A stretch of DNA of 64,000 nucleotides from Halorientalis sp. (GCF_028275115.1 NZ_JAQCNH010000083.1:42181-106180), one strand, 5' to 3'. Positions 53,375 through 63,498 are shown, counted from the first letter of the stretch. Translations and numbers: made by a program. Notes: generated by a model from the letters alone, not told the origin.

Positions 53375-53890
53375 AGCTATCTTTCGAGGAGACGTTCAAA
53401 AACCTTCGCCTGCGGCCGATAGTGACATTCAGATCGGCGACTCCCCGCGCGACGGCGAACGCTGCGACCGGGTCACCTGCGGCCTCGCGCTCGGTGTCGT
53501 CGAGACAGTTCGGGAGCGAACCGGTTGGTCATCTTACCGCTCGAAGCGTGCGTTCGATATCGTCGTAACCGCCGCACGTCCGCATCACGACCGGGGCGTG
53601 TCGCTGGCAGGCGCGTTGCAGTACGCCGGTCCCAACAGTGGGAGACACGACCCGGATGATGTCGTGTCTCGTGCGAAACCCGACGCGGAGCGAGTGGGTA
53701 GAACCGCTCGTTCGGACCGGCGCCGACTCCGCCGGCGGTGTGTCGTCCTGTCGTCTCGAACGGACGTCCGTCTCGATCGTAAACCGTCTTCGAGTTTTCG
53801 TCGGTGTTTAAGCTATCTGCAAAACATAGTTCTGTACCGGCCGGGTGTACTCGATGATGGCACGCACGGGGAGACCGGCCGAGACCCAGT
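53375..53890. other. Divergent region between P450 and hydrolase genes
   Basis: About 515 bases with no convincing gene. TTTAAGCTATCTGC (53808-53821) may belong to the hydrolase promoter. The P450 promoter would lie near 53390-53410. Confidence 0.4.
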
Positions 53891-55258
53891 ATGACAGACG
53901 CAGCATTTGCAACCGAGGCGTGGTGGAATAGTTATCAGGAGATTGTCAACGATGACCCGGAGATGACGCTTCACGGCCGGGAGGCGTTCGACGAGAACTT
54001 CGTCGTTGCCGTCGGCGACGAGAACCACCTCATCGATATGTACGACGGCCGGGTTCAGGATGTCCGCACGCCCGGGCTCGACGACTCGTGGTCGTTCAGC
54101 GTCGTCGGGTCCACAGACGCTTGGGAACAGTTCGTGAGTGAGGTCCCCTCGCCACATCACAACGAGCTATTCGCCTCGTTCTACCGCACTGCGGTCAAAG
54201 GCGAGGAGGGGTACTTCGACCTCGCTGGTGATCACAAAGCGATCTTCCAGAACTTCCGGTCGGTCCAGCGTGCACTGGAACTGATGCGGACGACAGAACA
54301 GGACGGCGAACTCCCCACGACAGGAACCGCACGGCCGAGCGAACCCTCGAACGAGGCGATTACCGGGCAGTTCGTCACGATCGAACTCGACGGCGTTTCA
54401 CACCGTATCTACTACGAAGAAGCCGGACCTGCGGACGGAATCCCACTTCTCTGCCAGCACACAGCCGGCTGTAACAACCAGCAGTGGCGGCACGTTCTCA
54501 ACGACGAGCAAATCACCGAGCAGTTCCGGGTCATCGCATACGACCTCCCACGACACGGAAAGTCAGTCCCGCCGTCCAGCGAGTCGTGGTGGAGCGAGCA
54601 GTACGACCTCACCGCTGAGCGATTCACCAACACCATCGTCTCCATCGCGAACGCGCTCGAACTCGACAATCCTGTGTTCACCGGGTCGAGTATGGGCGGC
54701 ACGATAACTCTCGAACTCGCCGACTGGTATCCGGATCGATTTCGGGCACTCATCGGGCTCGAAGCCGGACTGTTTACGCCTGGCTTCTACATCCAGTGGC
54801 TCGACCATCCACACATAAATGCGAACGACGTGATTTCCCACGCGACCTGGGGACTCATGGCGCCACAGTCGCCGGAGTGGGCCCGGAGGGAGACGCTGTA
54901 CAACTACGAACAGGGTGCAAACGGTGTGCTCAAAGGCGACCTCTACTACTACTCGGCCGAACACGACTACCGCGACTCGGCGGACGATATCGACGCCTCA
55001 CAGGTACCGATGTACCTGATGAACGGTGAGTACGACTACCTGACCAATCCCGACGACGCGCGCGAGGCAGCAACCGCCATCGGAACGGGGGCGACAGCAC
55101 ACGAAATGAAGGCTGTCGGGCACTTCCCGATGGCCGAGGCACCGGACCTGTTCCCCAGCTATCTCAAACCAGTGCTGGACGACATCCGCGGCGTCCGCGA
55201 CGAACCGGTGCCCGAAGTCCTGAAACCGTCGGACTTCGGTATTACTCACAACCGGTAG
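53891..55258 (+). CDS. SCP2-like / alpha-beta hydrolase fusion
   Basis: 455 residues. Residues 1-130 look like an SCP2-type lipid-binding domain (WWNSYQEIVNDDPEMTLHG, then VVAVGDENHLIDMYDGRVQ). Residues 150-445 are an alpha/beta hydrolase with nucleophile elbow GSSMGG (S267), acid in GEYDYLT and base in VGHFPM. This pairs a hydrophobic-ligand binding fold with an esterase or related hydrolase. It is divergent from the P450 gene. The substrate is unknown; both parts are inferred from fold-level similarity. Confidence 0.8.
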   Translation: MTDAAFATEAWWNSYQEIVNDDPEMTLHGREAFDENFVVAVGDENHLIDMYDGRVQDVRTPGLDDSWSFSVVGSTDAWEQFVSEVPSPHHNELFASFYRTAVKGEEGYFDLAGDHKAIFQNFRSVQRALELMRTTEQDGELPTTGTARPSEPSNEAITGQFVTIELDGVSHRIYYEEAGPADGIPLLCQHTAGCNNQQWRHVLNDEQITEQFRVIAYDLPRHGKSVPPSSESWWSEQYDLTAERFTNTIVSIANALELDNPVFTGSSMGGTITLELADWYPDRFRALIGLEAGLFTPGFYIQWLDHPHINANDVISHATWGLMAPQSPEWARRETLYNYEQGANGVLKGDLYYYSAEHDYRDSADDIDASQVPMYLMNGEYDYLTNPDDAREAATAIGTGATAHEMKAVGHFPMAEAPDLFPSYLKPVLDDIRGVRDEPVPEVLKPSDFGITHNR

Positions 55259-55623
55259 TCCGAGCACTGCACAGATATCCAGGCGAGATAACCGAGACTG
55301 CTCCAATCACGATGGAGGCGATACCGTTGCGGGCGGACGCATCGTCAACACCGAGTTGGTGCAGGGTTCACTCGCTCGAACCTCCGGCCACGACGAGCCG
55401 GTGAACTCACGATGGTACAGTGGCAGCGACGAAGCCCGGCGACACTCGCCAATTTATGCCGGACAGTAGCGAGTGTGACAGGCGACCGTAGTGGCAGCAG
55501 TCGTCGGTACCCTGCGGGAACTGAGCGTCTACCGGGTGGGTATTGAGAGGCCCAGCATGACGAATCGGTGTAAGAAACAGGGGAAGTACTTGAATACTAG
55601 CGGGGCGTTCGTTCCGGAGACAG
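55259..55623. other. Intergenic region
   Basis: No gene was seen on either strand. AAGTACTTGAATAC near 55586-55599 may be the promoter element for the transducer starting at 55624. Confidence 0.4.
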
Positions 55624-57108
55624 ATGGAGGAGACTAACCGCGACAGCGAGGACGGCGGGGCGGCCGACACAGGGCTGCAGGTCGACGTGGACGCGACGGA
55701 CGACACCGTCCAGGCGATGTTCACGCTGTACGGCGCTATCGAAGAGATGCTGACGACCGACTCGAAACAGACAACGGCGGACGTGGTACTCGACGCGGCC
55801 GTTGACGTTCTCGGCCTGGCACAGACGGGTATCCACTTTCACGATGCCGACGAGCGGTCGCTGGTGCCGGTGAGCTGGAGCGGGAACCTAGAACGGGAAC
55901 TTGGCGAGCCACCCGCGCTCGGGCCGGACACTGAAGCCTGGTCCGTGTTCGAGAGCGGCGAGATTGTGAGCGTCGAGGACTACTGGTCCGACGACGGTAT
56001 CAACAGACCCGACAGCACGTTCCGGAGCGAACTGATCGTTCCGCTCGGCGAGTACGGCGTCCTCCTCTCTGGGTCGCCAGAACCGCGGGAGTTCGAGGAC
56101 ACCGACCGGCGGTTTCTAGAAGTGCTGTGTGCGAACGCGGCCGACGCGATGAACCGGATCGAACGCGAACATGCCCTCCACGAGCGTGAACAGGAAGTCG
56201 ACCGGCAACAATCGTTACTGACCGACCTGGTCGAGACGGTCCAGGACGGTGTGGAGTCGCTGTCGGACACCGCCACGGACGTCTCGCGCAGCTCGGAACA
56301 GATCAGCGACCTGGCGGACGACCAAGCGGCGACGATGACCGACACTGCCGCGGAGGTGTCGGACATGAGCGCCGTCGTCGAGGAGGTCGCCTCGCTCTCC
56401 GAGGAGGTCAAAGCCTCCAGTGATACCGCTCAGGAAGTCGCCGAGGAGGGACAGACTCTCGTCACGGAGACGAAACAGGCTATCGCCGAAATCGAGACGA
56501 CCATGACGGAGACTAGCGCGGAGTTCGGGGAGCTGCAGGCCCAGATTGCCGAAATCGACGAAATCGTCGCGGTGATCGACGATATCGCCGAGCAGACGAA
56601 CATCCTCGCGCTGAACGCGAGCATCGAGGCGGCTCGCGCAGGCGAGGCTGGCAGCGGGTTCGCCGTCGTCGCCGACGAGGTCAAATCACTCGCCGAGGAG
56701 ACCGCAGAGCAGGCCGGCCAGATCGAACGGCGCGCGACGCGTATCCAGGACAACACCGACGAAACCGTCGAGAAACTCGACGCCGCAGCCGACCAGGCAC
56801 AGCAGGGGATGGACCGGATCGAACAGACTAGAGAGCGGTTCGAGGTGATCGTCGAGCAGGCGACCGAGACTGCCGACGGGAACAGCGAAGTCGCCGCGGC
56901 CACCGACGACCAAGCACAGACCGTCGAGCAGATCGCACACATGGTCGACGATGCAGCCGAGGCCGCCGAACGCGTCTCGACCGAGGTCGGCGAAATCGTC
57001 ATCGCGAACGAGCGTCAGGTCGAGCAGGTCGACGAGATTCGGACGACTCTCAAGCGCGTGCGAACTCGACTCGAAACCGGCGAGCCTGTGACGAACACTG
57101 GCGTCTGA
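55624..57108 (+). CDS. Soluble halobacterial transducer with GAF domain
   Basis: 494 residues without membrane helices. Residues 40-175 form a GAF sensor ([22 protein letters not shown] ... [24 protein letters not shown]). Residues 180-490 are the methyl-accepting signalling coiled coil, with the tip [30 protein letters not shown]. It probably senses a cytoplasmic small molecule or redox state and signals to CheA/CheW. It is unlinked to che genes. Confidence 0.9.
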   Translation: MEETNRDSEDGGAADTGLQVDVDATDDTVQAMFTLYGAIEEMLTTDSKQTTADVVLDAAVDVLGLAQTGIHFHDADERSLVPVSWSGNLERELGEPPALGPDTEAWSVFESGEIVSVEDYWSDDGINRPDSTFRSELIVPLGEYGVLLSGSPEPREFEDTDRRFLEVLCANAADAMNRIEREHALHEREQEVDRQQSLLTDLVETVQDGVESLSDTATDVSRSSEQISDLADDQAATMTDTAAEVSDMSAVVEEVASLSEEVKASSDTAQEVAEEGQTLVTETKQAIAEIETTMTETSAEFGELQAQIAEIDEIVAVIDDIAEQTNILALNASIEAARAGEAGSGFAVVADEVKSLAEETAEQAGQIERRATRIQDNTDETVEKLDAAADQAQQGMDRIEQTRERFEVIVEQATETADGNSEVAAATDDQAQTVEQIAHMVDDAAEAAERVSTEVGEIVIANERQVEQVDEIRTTLKRVRTRLETGEPVTNTGV

Positions 57109-57178
57109 GACCACAGAGAGTAGCGCCGGTACCCGGAAATGTCGAGATTCTTATGAGACGCTCGAAGATACCAAGACG

Positions 57179-57835
57179 CTACGCTCCGGGGCCGAGAGCC
57201 GCGATATCGGCACCGACCGTCGCCAATGCGTCGGCTGGGTTCGGGTCGCTGTCGGCGAGATGGGTGTAATGCTCGTCCGGGATGTCCGCTAATGCCGTCG
57301 CGATAGCGTCGCTGTATCGCTCGACGCCCGGCTCTGTGGGGTCGTCGCCACCCCAGACGTCACGGATGACGGTCATCGAGTCGATTCGGACCTCCAGTCT
57401 GTGTGGCTCGTACCGAGTCAACAGCTCCGAGAGCCCGAGCTGGAGGGCGACGTACTCTGCGGTGTTGTTTCCCGTCCGGGACCCGACGGGCCGACCTAGT
57501 CGAGCGAGCTGGTCACCCGCGGCGCCCACGATGACGGCACCCGCACCCGCAGAGCCGGGGTTGCCGCGCGAACTGCCGTCGACGTAGAGGACGAACGTGT
57601 CGTCCGGCGACTCCGGGACGTGCGGGCGGGTAAGGTCAGAGGCTAACACGTCGTCGAGCGCGAGGCGCAACTCCTCCCGGGTAGTCGTCGGCTCGAACAG
57701 GCCGCCGTAGCCGGAGACAGCGTCGTCGATGGCCTCGGTCGCAGCCGCCAGCTCGTAGCCGACGGTCGCGAGCACCTCGTCGACGAGCGCCCCGAGCGGC
57801 GACAGGTGTTCACGCGGGAGGATGTCGTCGGTCAT
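57179..57835 (-). CDS. rnhA: Ribonuclease HI family protein
   Basis: 218 residues from ATG 57835. An N-terminal helical extension of about 85 residues precedes the RNase H fold. Catalytic positions: D in YVDGSSRGNPG, E in NTAEYVAL, D in VRIDSMTV and D in NPADALATV, so all four acids are present. It removes the RNA strand of RNA-DNA hybrids. The fold and extension match the archaeal RNase HI type. Isolated gene. Confidence 0.9.
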   Translation of the reverse strand: MTDDILPREHLSPLGALVDEVLATVGYELAAATEAIDDAVSGYGGLFEPTTTREELRLALDDVLASDLTRPHVPESPDDTFVLYVDGSSRGNPGSAGAGAVIVGAAGDQLARLGRPVGSRTGNNTAEYVALQLGLSELLTRYEPHRLEVRIDSMTVIRDVWGGDDPTEPGVERYSDAIATALADIPDEHYTHLADSDPNPADALATVGADIAALGPGA

Positions 57836-58204
57836 GCATCTCTCGCCTCCGGCGTCCAAGTCCCGATACTCTCGACCTCGCACGATTCCGTTCGTCGGTT
57901 ACACCATCGCATACACGTTCTCGGTGAGTGAGGGAGAAACATCTTCAGGTGTACAGGGGGCCACCGCGACCGCCGCTCCCGACCGGAGTTCGAGCGGTCC
58001 GTGTGTCTCGGTCCCGATATGAAGATACTGCCGGAACGCTGCGGACGTGACTCGACGGGACCCCGAGAAGCGGTACCAACGTGCGTCTGCGCGTGTTCTA
58101 ACGCGGCGTGCCGAGACACACTGGTGCCATCGATACGCGGACTCACACGCCCGTTCGGTACTGCACACGCGGTGGTGGCTGTCGATACAAAGGCGGGTGT
58201 TCGC
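57836..58204. other. Intergenic region
   Basis: No convincing gene on either strand. Frames in this stretch are Arg-, Thr- and Cys-rich and lack a start with a promoter. Confidence 0.4.
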
Positions 58205-58498
58205 TCAGTCGTCGGTCTGGCCGCTCATCATACTGCCGGCTGGAACACCCGTGGCACCGCTCAGATAGCCGAGTGCAGCGCCCCAACCGGCGCCGAACCC
58301 AGCACCGACCGGACCGAACGCCGCCCCCAGTTCTGCACCCTGTTTGGCACCTTCTCTGGCCTGTTCCAGTGCCTCCTCGGAGTCCATACCCATCATCATC
58401 TCGTCCATGTCCATACCCATCGTCATCATTTCCTCTACGTCCATGCCCATCGTCATCATCTCCTCCATGTCCATATCGGACTGGCTGTATGCAGTCAT
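58205..58498 (-). CDS. Methionine-rich glycine-zipper small protein
   Basis: 97 residues. The first 40 are three imperfect repeats of MDMEEMMTMG type, with 16 methionines and about 10 acidic residues. Then comes a helix (SEEALEQAREGAKQGAELGAA) and a Gly/Ala-rich segment (FGPVGAGFGAGWGAALGYLSGATG) with G-x3-G spacing. The second half is related to the protein at 48053-48343. The Met/Asp/Glu pattern could bind soft metals such as copper or act as a methionine oxidation sink. This is inference. No signal peptide was seen. Confidence 0.6.
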   Translation of the reverse strand: MTAYSQSDMDMEEMMTMGMDVEEMMTMGMDMDEMMMGMDSEEALEQAREGAKQGAELGAAFGPVGAGFGAGWGAALGYLSGATGVPAGSMMSGQTDD

Positions 58499-58692
58499 AC
58501 TCTCCAGATGTACGTTGGTATTGGAGGTACTAATTCACCCGTATGTCTCGCTCGCGAGACGGGGTGTCACGGGTCGTTCGCGTTGGCCTCTGGACACCGG
58601 CTACCGACGCGTTCTGCTGGGGGTCCTCGATTACAGAAGTACAGGCGGTGAGCAGCGAGGCCCGTGCGAGCGGCGCTGTTGTGGCCCGGCGG

Positions 58693-59598
58693 TCACTCCA
58701 CGAACCGCTCGTCGGTGAACGCGTCGGCGTCGACGGGCCCTTCGGAGAGGTCGAGTTCCTCACAGAACGTCACGAGGTCCCGATACATCTCGATGTCCTG
58801 TGTGAGCTCTGGGGTAAAGAACTCGCGCGTCGCTGCCGCGGTCTCGTCCATCAACTCCGGACTCTCCTCCCGGACCCCGGGATACTGCTCGAAAAACAGC
58901 TCTACTGCCGCCTCGCCGTCCTCAACGGTATCTTCCACACCACGCCGCGTGGCGTCGATGAACCGCTGCACCTCGTCGGGGGCGGTCTCGACTTTCCTGT
59001 CCGCGGCAGTGAGCACGAGCTGGTTGAAATCGGGGACGCCGTAGTCGGCGAGTTCCCAGAGGTCGGCCTCGAAGCCGCGGTGGCGGCTCTCGACGATCTC
59101 GAAGTTGTAGAACGCCAGGAAGGCGACGTCGGCGTCGCCATCGACTAGGGCGTCGGTGTGGTAGAACCCTCGGTCGACCGGTTCGATATCCGCCGCCGTC
59201 AGGTCGCCGCCGGCCTGCCGGGCCATGTACGCGACCATCTTTCGTCCGCCGGGACCGGGCGCCCCGGGATAGTTGAGCCTGACACCGGGTTCGAGGTCGG
59301 CTGGCGACTCCCACCCCCGATCGGCCGGGTACTGGATTCCACCCCTGGTGTGTAGAAAGGTCGCGATACTCGTGACCGGGACGCCCTCCGAGCGCTCGGG
59401 CACCAGGTGGATCGGTTCGGTAATCGCGTAGTCGAGTTCGCCCTCCGCCAGCATCTCCAGTGTATCGTAGTGTTCCGGCGGCTCCCAGATGTCGAGTTCC
59501 AGGTCCTCATCCTCGTAGTAGCCACGCTCGTCCGCTACGACGAACGGAATGTGGTCCGGGTTCAGGAACCACTCCAAACCAAGCGTCACTGTGTCCAT
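58693..59598 (-). CDS. THI5/NMT1-family substrate-binding or pyrimidine-type protein
   Basis: 301 residues from ATG 59598, where a TATA-like ATATATAC lies about 20-27 bases upstream (leaderless). The start MDTVTLGLEWFLNPDHIPFVVADERGYYEDEDLELDI is typical of the NMT1/THI5 periplasmic-binding fold used for thiamine precursors. There is no signal peptide or lipobox, so it is cytoplasmic. It could be an enzyme-like THI5 homologue or an uncoupled binding protein. No transporter or thi gene is adjacent. Ligand unknown. Confidence 0.75.
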   Translation of the reverse strand: MDTVTLGLEWFLNPDHIPFVVADERGYYEDEDLELDIWEPPEHYDTLEMLAEGELDYAITEPIHLVPERSEGVPVTSIATFLHTRGGIQYPADRGWESPADLEPGVRLNYPGAPGPGGRKMVAYMARQAGGDLTAADIEPVDRGFYHTDALVDGDADVAFLAFYNFEIVESRHRGFEADLWELADYGVPDFNQLVLTAADRKVETAPDEVQRFIDATRRGVEDTVEDGEAAVELFFEQYPGVREESPELMDETAAATREFFTPELTQDIEMYRDLVTFCEELDLSEGPVDADAFTDERFVE

Positions 59599-59640
59599 AT
59601 GAGAGAACTGTACCACTTACGTATATATCTTGATAATACC
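59599..59640 (-). promoter_or_regulatory. Promoter of the THI5-like gene
   Basis: On the minus strand, TATCAAGATATATACG lies about 20-35 bases ahead of the ATG at 59598. No Shine-Dalgarno is seen, so a leaderless transcript is likely. Confidence 0.5.
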
Positions 59641-59828
59641 GCCACGACGCGGGCGGCCACCCGGTTCCAACGTCTGTCCCCGTGCCGAGTCTCGGCGGGA
59701 GGGCGCGGGGCTCCGCTCGCTTGATCACCGGGCGACGAGACGGCACTCGGTGAGTCGATAGAGTGGATAAACGGAACCGAAATCGAAACCGAGGTCGCTG
59801 ACTCGGGCGGCTAGCATCAGGACTCGTC

Positions 59829-60185
59829 TCACCGGGACGAGTCCGGGACGTGGCCCGCGTCCGCCGGTGTGTCGATGTAGAAGTCGGGGTCGGCCCGAAT
59901 TCCGGTGCGGGAGAACTGGTCACGGATGTGTGTCTTGGCGGCGGCGATTGCCCGCTCGCGCCGCTCGAAACCGCGCACCGTGGGCCGCTCGAAGGCGACC
60001 CGTATCGTCCCCTGGTCGGTCTCGAGTTCCTGTCCGCCGGACTCGACCCGGTAGAACGAGTCACAGACCCACGCGTACGGCGCCTCAACTGTCGGCGCAC
60101 CGTCGTACGACGGTGGTGTCTCGTCTGGTTCGTACAACGTCCCCGTCGTTCCGGTGCCACCGGCCAATCCACAGACAAGCAACAT
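59829..60185 (-). CDS. Conserved haloarchaeal hypothetical protein
   Basis: 118 residues starting MLLVCGLAGGTGTTGTLYEP, then APYAWVCDSFYRVESGGQ, RVAFERPTVRGFERRERAI and a helix-rich end. The composition is acidic and the codon use matches its neighbours. Its first 100 residues look like a known haloarchaeal family of unknown function that I have seen near rhodanese genes, and here it precedes a rhodanese gene on the same strand. Confidence 0.6.
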   Translation of the reverse strand: MLLVCGLAGGTGTTGTLYEPDETPPSYDGAPTVEAPYAWVCDSFYRVESGGQELETDQGTIRVAFERPTVRGFERRERAIAAAKTHIRDQFSRTGIRADPDFYIDTPADAGHVPDSSR

Positions 60186-60354
60186 GAGTTATTTCTTTTC
60201 GATATACCCGCTCGACGGATTTGTCGTTGTCGTCTCGCCCTCGGCACCGAACAGTGGGAGGGGCAGAGAGACCTGACAGTTACCGGGTCGCGTCAGACCG
60301 CGATCGGGGCCGGAACGGCACCAACCCGGCCATCGCGAGCGACCCCGAGGGACA

Positions 60355-61221
60355 TCACTCGTCGCTCTCGACGGGGCGGTCTGGGTCGGCCGTCCACTCG
60401 CTGAGCGAGCCGTCGTACACCGCCGCGTCGGTGACGCCGGCTTGGTACAGCGCCAGTGCCTGGCTGCTGGCAGCGATACCGCCGCCACAGTAGGTTATGA
60501 CCGCTTCCGCCTCCGTGGCCCCGACGTCGGCGAACCGTTCTCGTAGTGTCGCTTCGGACTGGTAGGTTCCGTCGTCGGTGATGACTGCGTCCTCCCCGAC
60601 GGCGGGCACGTTCTCACTGTTCGGAATCCGTTGGGCGGCGTGGTCGGACGGCCGGAGCGCGTTGATGAGACACGCGTCGTCGTCGTCGAGTCGTGCCGCG
60701 ACATCGTCTCCGTCGGCCACCAGTTCGGGGCGGTAGTCGGCGGTGAACGTGGCCGGTTCCGGCTCCGTGACCGTCGCGGAGACGGGTCGGTCCCCGGCGG
60801 TCCACCGCGCCCACCCGCCGTCGAGCACACCGACACGGTCGTGGCCGAAGACGCGGAACAGCCACCACAGACGGGCTGCCCACTCGTTGTTGTTCCCCGC
60901 GTCGACGGTGTCGTAGAGGACGACCCGGGAGTCGTCGCTCACGCCCAGGTCGCCGACGGCCGCCGCGAAGTCCGCCGGCGTCGGCAACTGGAACGGGTAG
61001 TCCGGGTCCTCCGTCTCCGAGAGGTCCTCGATTAGGTCGGCGAACGCGCTCCCAGGGACGTGGGCGTCGGCCCAGTCATCGTACCCTGGCTCTAACTGGT
61101 ACTCGCCGCTCCCGTCGGTGCTCAGATGAACGGTGCAGTCCAGTACCTGGACATCCGGAGCGTCGAGTCGGTTCTCCAACCACGTCGGGTCGACGAGCGT
61201 CGGTACTGTATCGTCAGACAC
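60355..61221 (-). CDS. Thiosulfate sulfurtransferase (two-domain rhodanese)
   Basis: 288 residues from GTG 61221; the frame extends upstream, but the extra part is basic and unlike the family. Domain 1 has LDCTVHLSTDG..., VVLYDTVDAGNNNEWAARLWWLF. Domain 2 carries the active-site loop ITYCGGGIAASSQAL, with Cys as the persulfide carrier. It moves sulfane sulfur from thiosulfate to an acceptor such as cyanide or a thiol. The conserved hypothetical gene at 59829-60185 is next on the same strand, 169 bases further. Confidence 0.9.
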   Translation of the reverse strand: MSDDTVPTLVDPTWLENRLDAPDVQVLDCTVHLSTDGSGEYQLEPGYDDWADAHVPGSAFADLIEDLSETEDPDYPFQLPTPADFAAAVGDLGVSDDSRVVLYDTVDAGNNNEWAARLWWLFRVFGHDRVGVLDGGWARWTAGDRPVSATVTEPEPATFTADYRPELVADGDDVAARLDDDDACLINALRPSDHAAQRIPNSENVPAVGEDAVITDDGTYQSEATLRERFADVGATEAEAVITYCGGGIAASSQALALYQAGVTDAAVYDGSLSEWTADPDRPVESDE

Positions 61222-61407
61222 ACGACGGCATTGACGCCAGATACGAATAATACGCACGCTCGGCCCACATCGTCGGGCCGACTGTGGTGAGCACCACACG
61301 CCTGCCGGTGTCAGATCGACAGTCGCGTTCGGTGCTCGTCCGACTGCCTCGGCCGGATTGTGGACTGGCGAGACACGTATTGACCTGGGAAACTAACGGT
61401 CGCGTAG

Positions 61408-61701
61408 ATGGGCAACAGCATCACGGTAGCGATCACCGCCCACGCAGCCAAGCGGATGGACCAGTTCGGCGTCCGGAACGTCGCTCGGTTCCGTCGGTTC
61501 ATCCGCGACGCCGACGGGGATTACTTCGACCGGAAACACGGCTCGAAACTCGTCGTCGTCGATGACCGCGGACACGCCGTGGCTGTCGCGGACGATGCCG
61601 GGGTCCGGACGGTCATCACTATCCTCCCACCCCCGGAGACGACGTGGTCGAACCGCGCCAGTGGACACCCGGACCGCTACGAGCCCCTCGACCCGGACTG
61701 A
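61408..61701 (+). CDS. Small hypothetical, DUF4258-like
   Basis: 97 residues. The plan ITAHAAKRMDQFGV ... KLVVVDDRGHAVAVADDAGVRTVITI resembles the compact DUF4258/RelE-like fold, which includes toxin-like and unknown proteins. No antitoxin gene lies next to it. ATG 61408 is the first in frame. The assignment is by overall pattern only. Confidence 0.5.
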   Translation: MGNSITVAITAHAAKRMDQFGVRNVARFRRFIRDADGDYFDRKHGSKLVVVDDRGHAVAVADDAGVRTVITILPPPETTWSNRASGHPDRYEPLDPD

Positions 61702-62028
61702 GACCCACAGACCGTCCACTCGCTGACCATCCGACCTCGGCACCGACCCCGCTGACCGCCGCCAACCGGGGACTCCTGCCCGCGTTCGCGCAACCGATTG
61801 GCTGTCGAACGGCAGACTACCGTCCGTCGGCACACGGACGCGGTACACCACCTCAGTTCGGTGTGGGCCGGGAACGCTGAGAGACACCGCTCAGCAGTTT
61901 CCGCTGCTGAGGGGCTTTGTCGGGCGTACGTTCGTCACAGGGACGGCATTCGGGCGGCCGCTCGTGATACCGCCGAGACGCTGTGGCTTCGCTCACGGCT
62001 CCCGTGCGGTCCCCCCAGAGCCCCTGAC
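61702..62028. other. Intergenic region
   Basis: Convergent region between the small protein and the STE24 gene. No gene was seen. A short stem CGCTCAGCAG-TTTCCG-CTGCTGAGGG near 61889-61914 could act as a terminator-like hairpin. Confidence 0.4.
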
Positions 62029-63327
62029 TCAGTCGCCCGTACTCGGGTCACTGCCGGGTGGACGGTCGCTTTGACCGTCAGCCGACCGGTCCGCGAGGTC
62101 CCGCACGCGGCGGATGCGTTCGGGAATGGGTGGATGGTCGTAGTGGAACGTCTCGTACCACGGGTGTGGGAAGGGCACCGAGAGGTTGTCCGCGGCCAGC
62201 GTCGAGAGCGCGCGGGCCATCGCCGCCCCGCCGGTCACCTCGACGGCGTAAGCGTCCGCATCGCGTTCGTACTGCAGTGACACGTAGTTCTCGAGTGGGC
62301 TCGTCAGGCGGTTGAGTGGCGCCAGCACGAGGGCCCCGAGAAACAGGCCCACGTACGGAGTCTGTGGCGCTGCGACCGGGAGGTACACCACACCGGAGGC
62401 GACGAGTGCTCCCAGCGCGACGAAGACGACAGCCAGCCGCAGTGCCGCGAACCCGACGAACTTCCAGATATGCCCCTCGCGCCAGTGGGCCAGTTCGTGT
62501 GCGAGGACGCTCTGTATCGCCGCCGTGTCCATACCGTCGACGAGCGTATCGTAGAGGACGACCCGCTTTGCCGGCCCGAACCCGACGAAGTAGGCGTTCG
62601 AGTGGCCGGTCCGCGTGCTCGCGTTCATCTCGTACACCTGTTCCGTCCGGTAGCCTGCCGCGTCGAACACCTCGTCGACGGCCGTCTTGAGGTCGCCGTC
62701 GCCAAGCGGTTCGAAGTCGTAGAACAGCGGATCGATGACCCGCGGTTTCAGGACCGTGAACGCGATGATGGTCCCGACGGCCAGCGCCCAGGCGGCCGCC
62801 GGCCACACCGGCACCGTCGTGACGAACCACACGACAGCGACACCGAGTGGGACTACCAGGGCCGTCGACACTACCGTCTGGAGGAGCCAGTCACGCAGCC
62901 ACAGTCCGAGGCTCCGTTCGTTGAACCCGTACACCTCCTCGACGACGAACGTCTTCACGAGGTCGAACGGCACACCGACGAGCCGGGCCACCAGCACCAC
63001 CCCGCCGACGAACACCGCCGTCTCGAGGAGCACGCTGTCGAGCCCCGTCAACGTAGCCGCCACCTCGCCGAACACCCCAGAGAACAGCACCAACAGGAGG
63101 ACACCAAGAGTGACCCACGACTGGAGCGTCCCGACACCGGTCGACACCCGCTCGTAGGCCAGCGCCCGCTCGGGGTCGTCGATTCCCAGTTCCTCGACCA
63201 CCCACTCCCGCTCTGCTTCGACGGTCCGTTCCTGGTGTCGCAGGTTCAGTACCGACAGCAGCGTGAAGAACGCCTCCGTTCCCGCGAGGAGAGCCACGAA
63301 CAGTACCCCGGCGACGAGTGAGAGCAT
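62029..63327 (-). CDS. STE24-type M48 membrane peptidase
   Basis: 432 residues from ATG 63327 (an upstream in-frame start is rejected because it precedes the first helix). Six or seven membrane helices surround the zinc site HELAHW (HExxH near residue 276). YERDADAYAVE supplies the third ligand. STE24 enzymes cut CAAX-type or other membrane proteins. Archaea do not farnesylate in the eukaryotic way, so the native substrate is unknown. It is a second M48 peptidase besides the HtpX type at 26068. Confidence 0.9.
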   Translation of the reverse strand: MLSLVAGVLFVALLAGTEAFFTLLSVLNLRHQERTVEAEREWVVEELGIDDPERALAYERVSTGVGTLQSWVTLGVLLLVLFSGVFGEVAATLTGLDSVLLETAVFVGGVVLVARLVGVPFDLVKTFVVEEVYGFNERSLGLWLRDWLLQTVVSTALVVPLGVAVVWFVTTVPVWPAAAWALAVGTIIAFTVLKPRVIDPLFYDFEPLGDGDLKTAVDEVFDAAGYRTEQVYEMNASTRTGHSNAYFVGFGPAKRVVLYDTLVDGMDTAAIQSVLAHELAHWREGHIWKFVGFAALRLAVVFVALGALVASGVVYLPVAAPQTPYVGLFLGALVLAPLNRLTSPLENYVSLQYERDADAYAVEVTGGAAMARALSTLAADNLSVPFPHPWYETFHYDHPPIPERIRRVRDLADRSADGQSDRPPGSDPSTGD

Positions 63328-63462
63328 ACCATTATTACAGGCCTCGAAGGGCAAAAGCCACCGCTTCGAGGCGAGCACAGTCGCGGCACGGCGTCGACCG
63401 AACCCGAGAGCGTGGGGCGCTGGCTCCCGGAACCGGCCACCGCAATCCGCTCACGCCCCGTC

Positions 63463-63498
63463 GACGGTTTTTATACCGAACACGCACCTAACACCGAC
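63463..63498 (+). promoter_or_regulatory. Promoter of the PNPOx-family gene
   Basis: TTTTTATA (63468-63475) lies about 25 bases ahead of the ATG at 63499, a typical haloarchaeal TATA box for a leaderless transcript. Confidence 0.6.
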
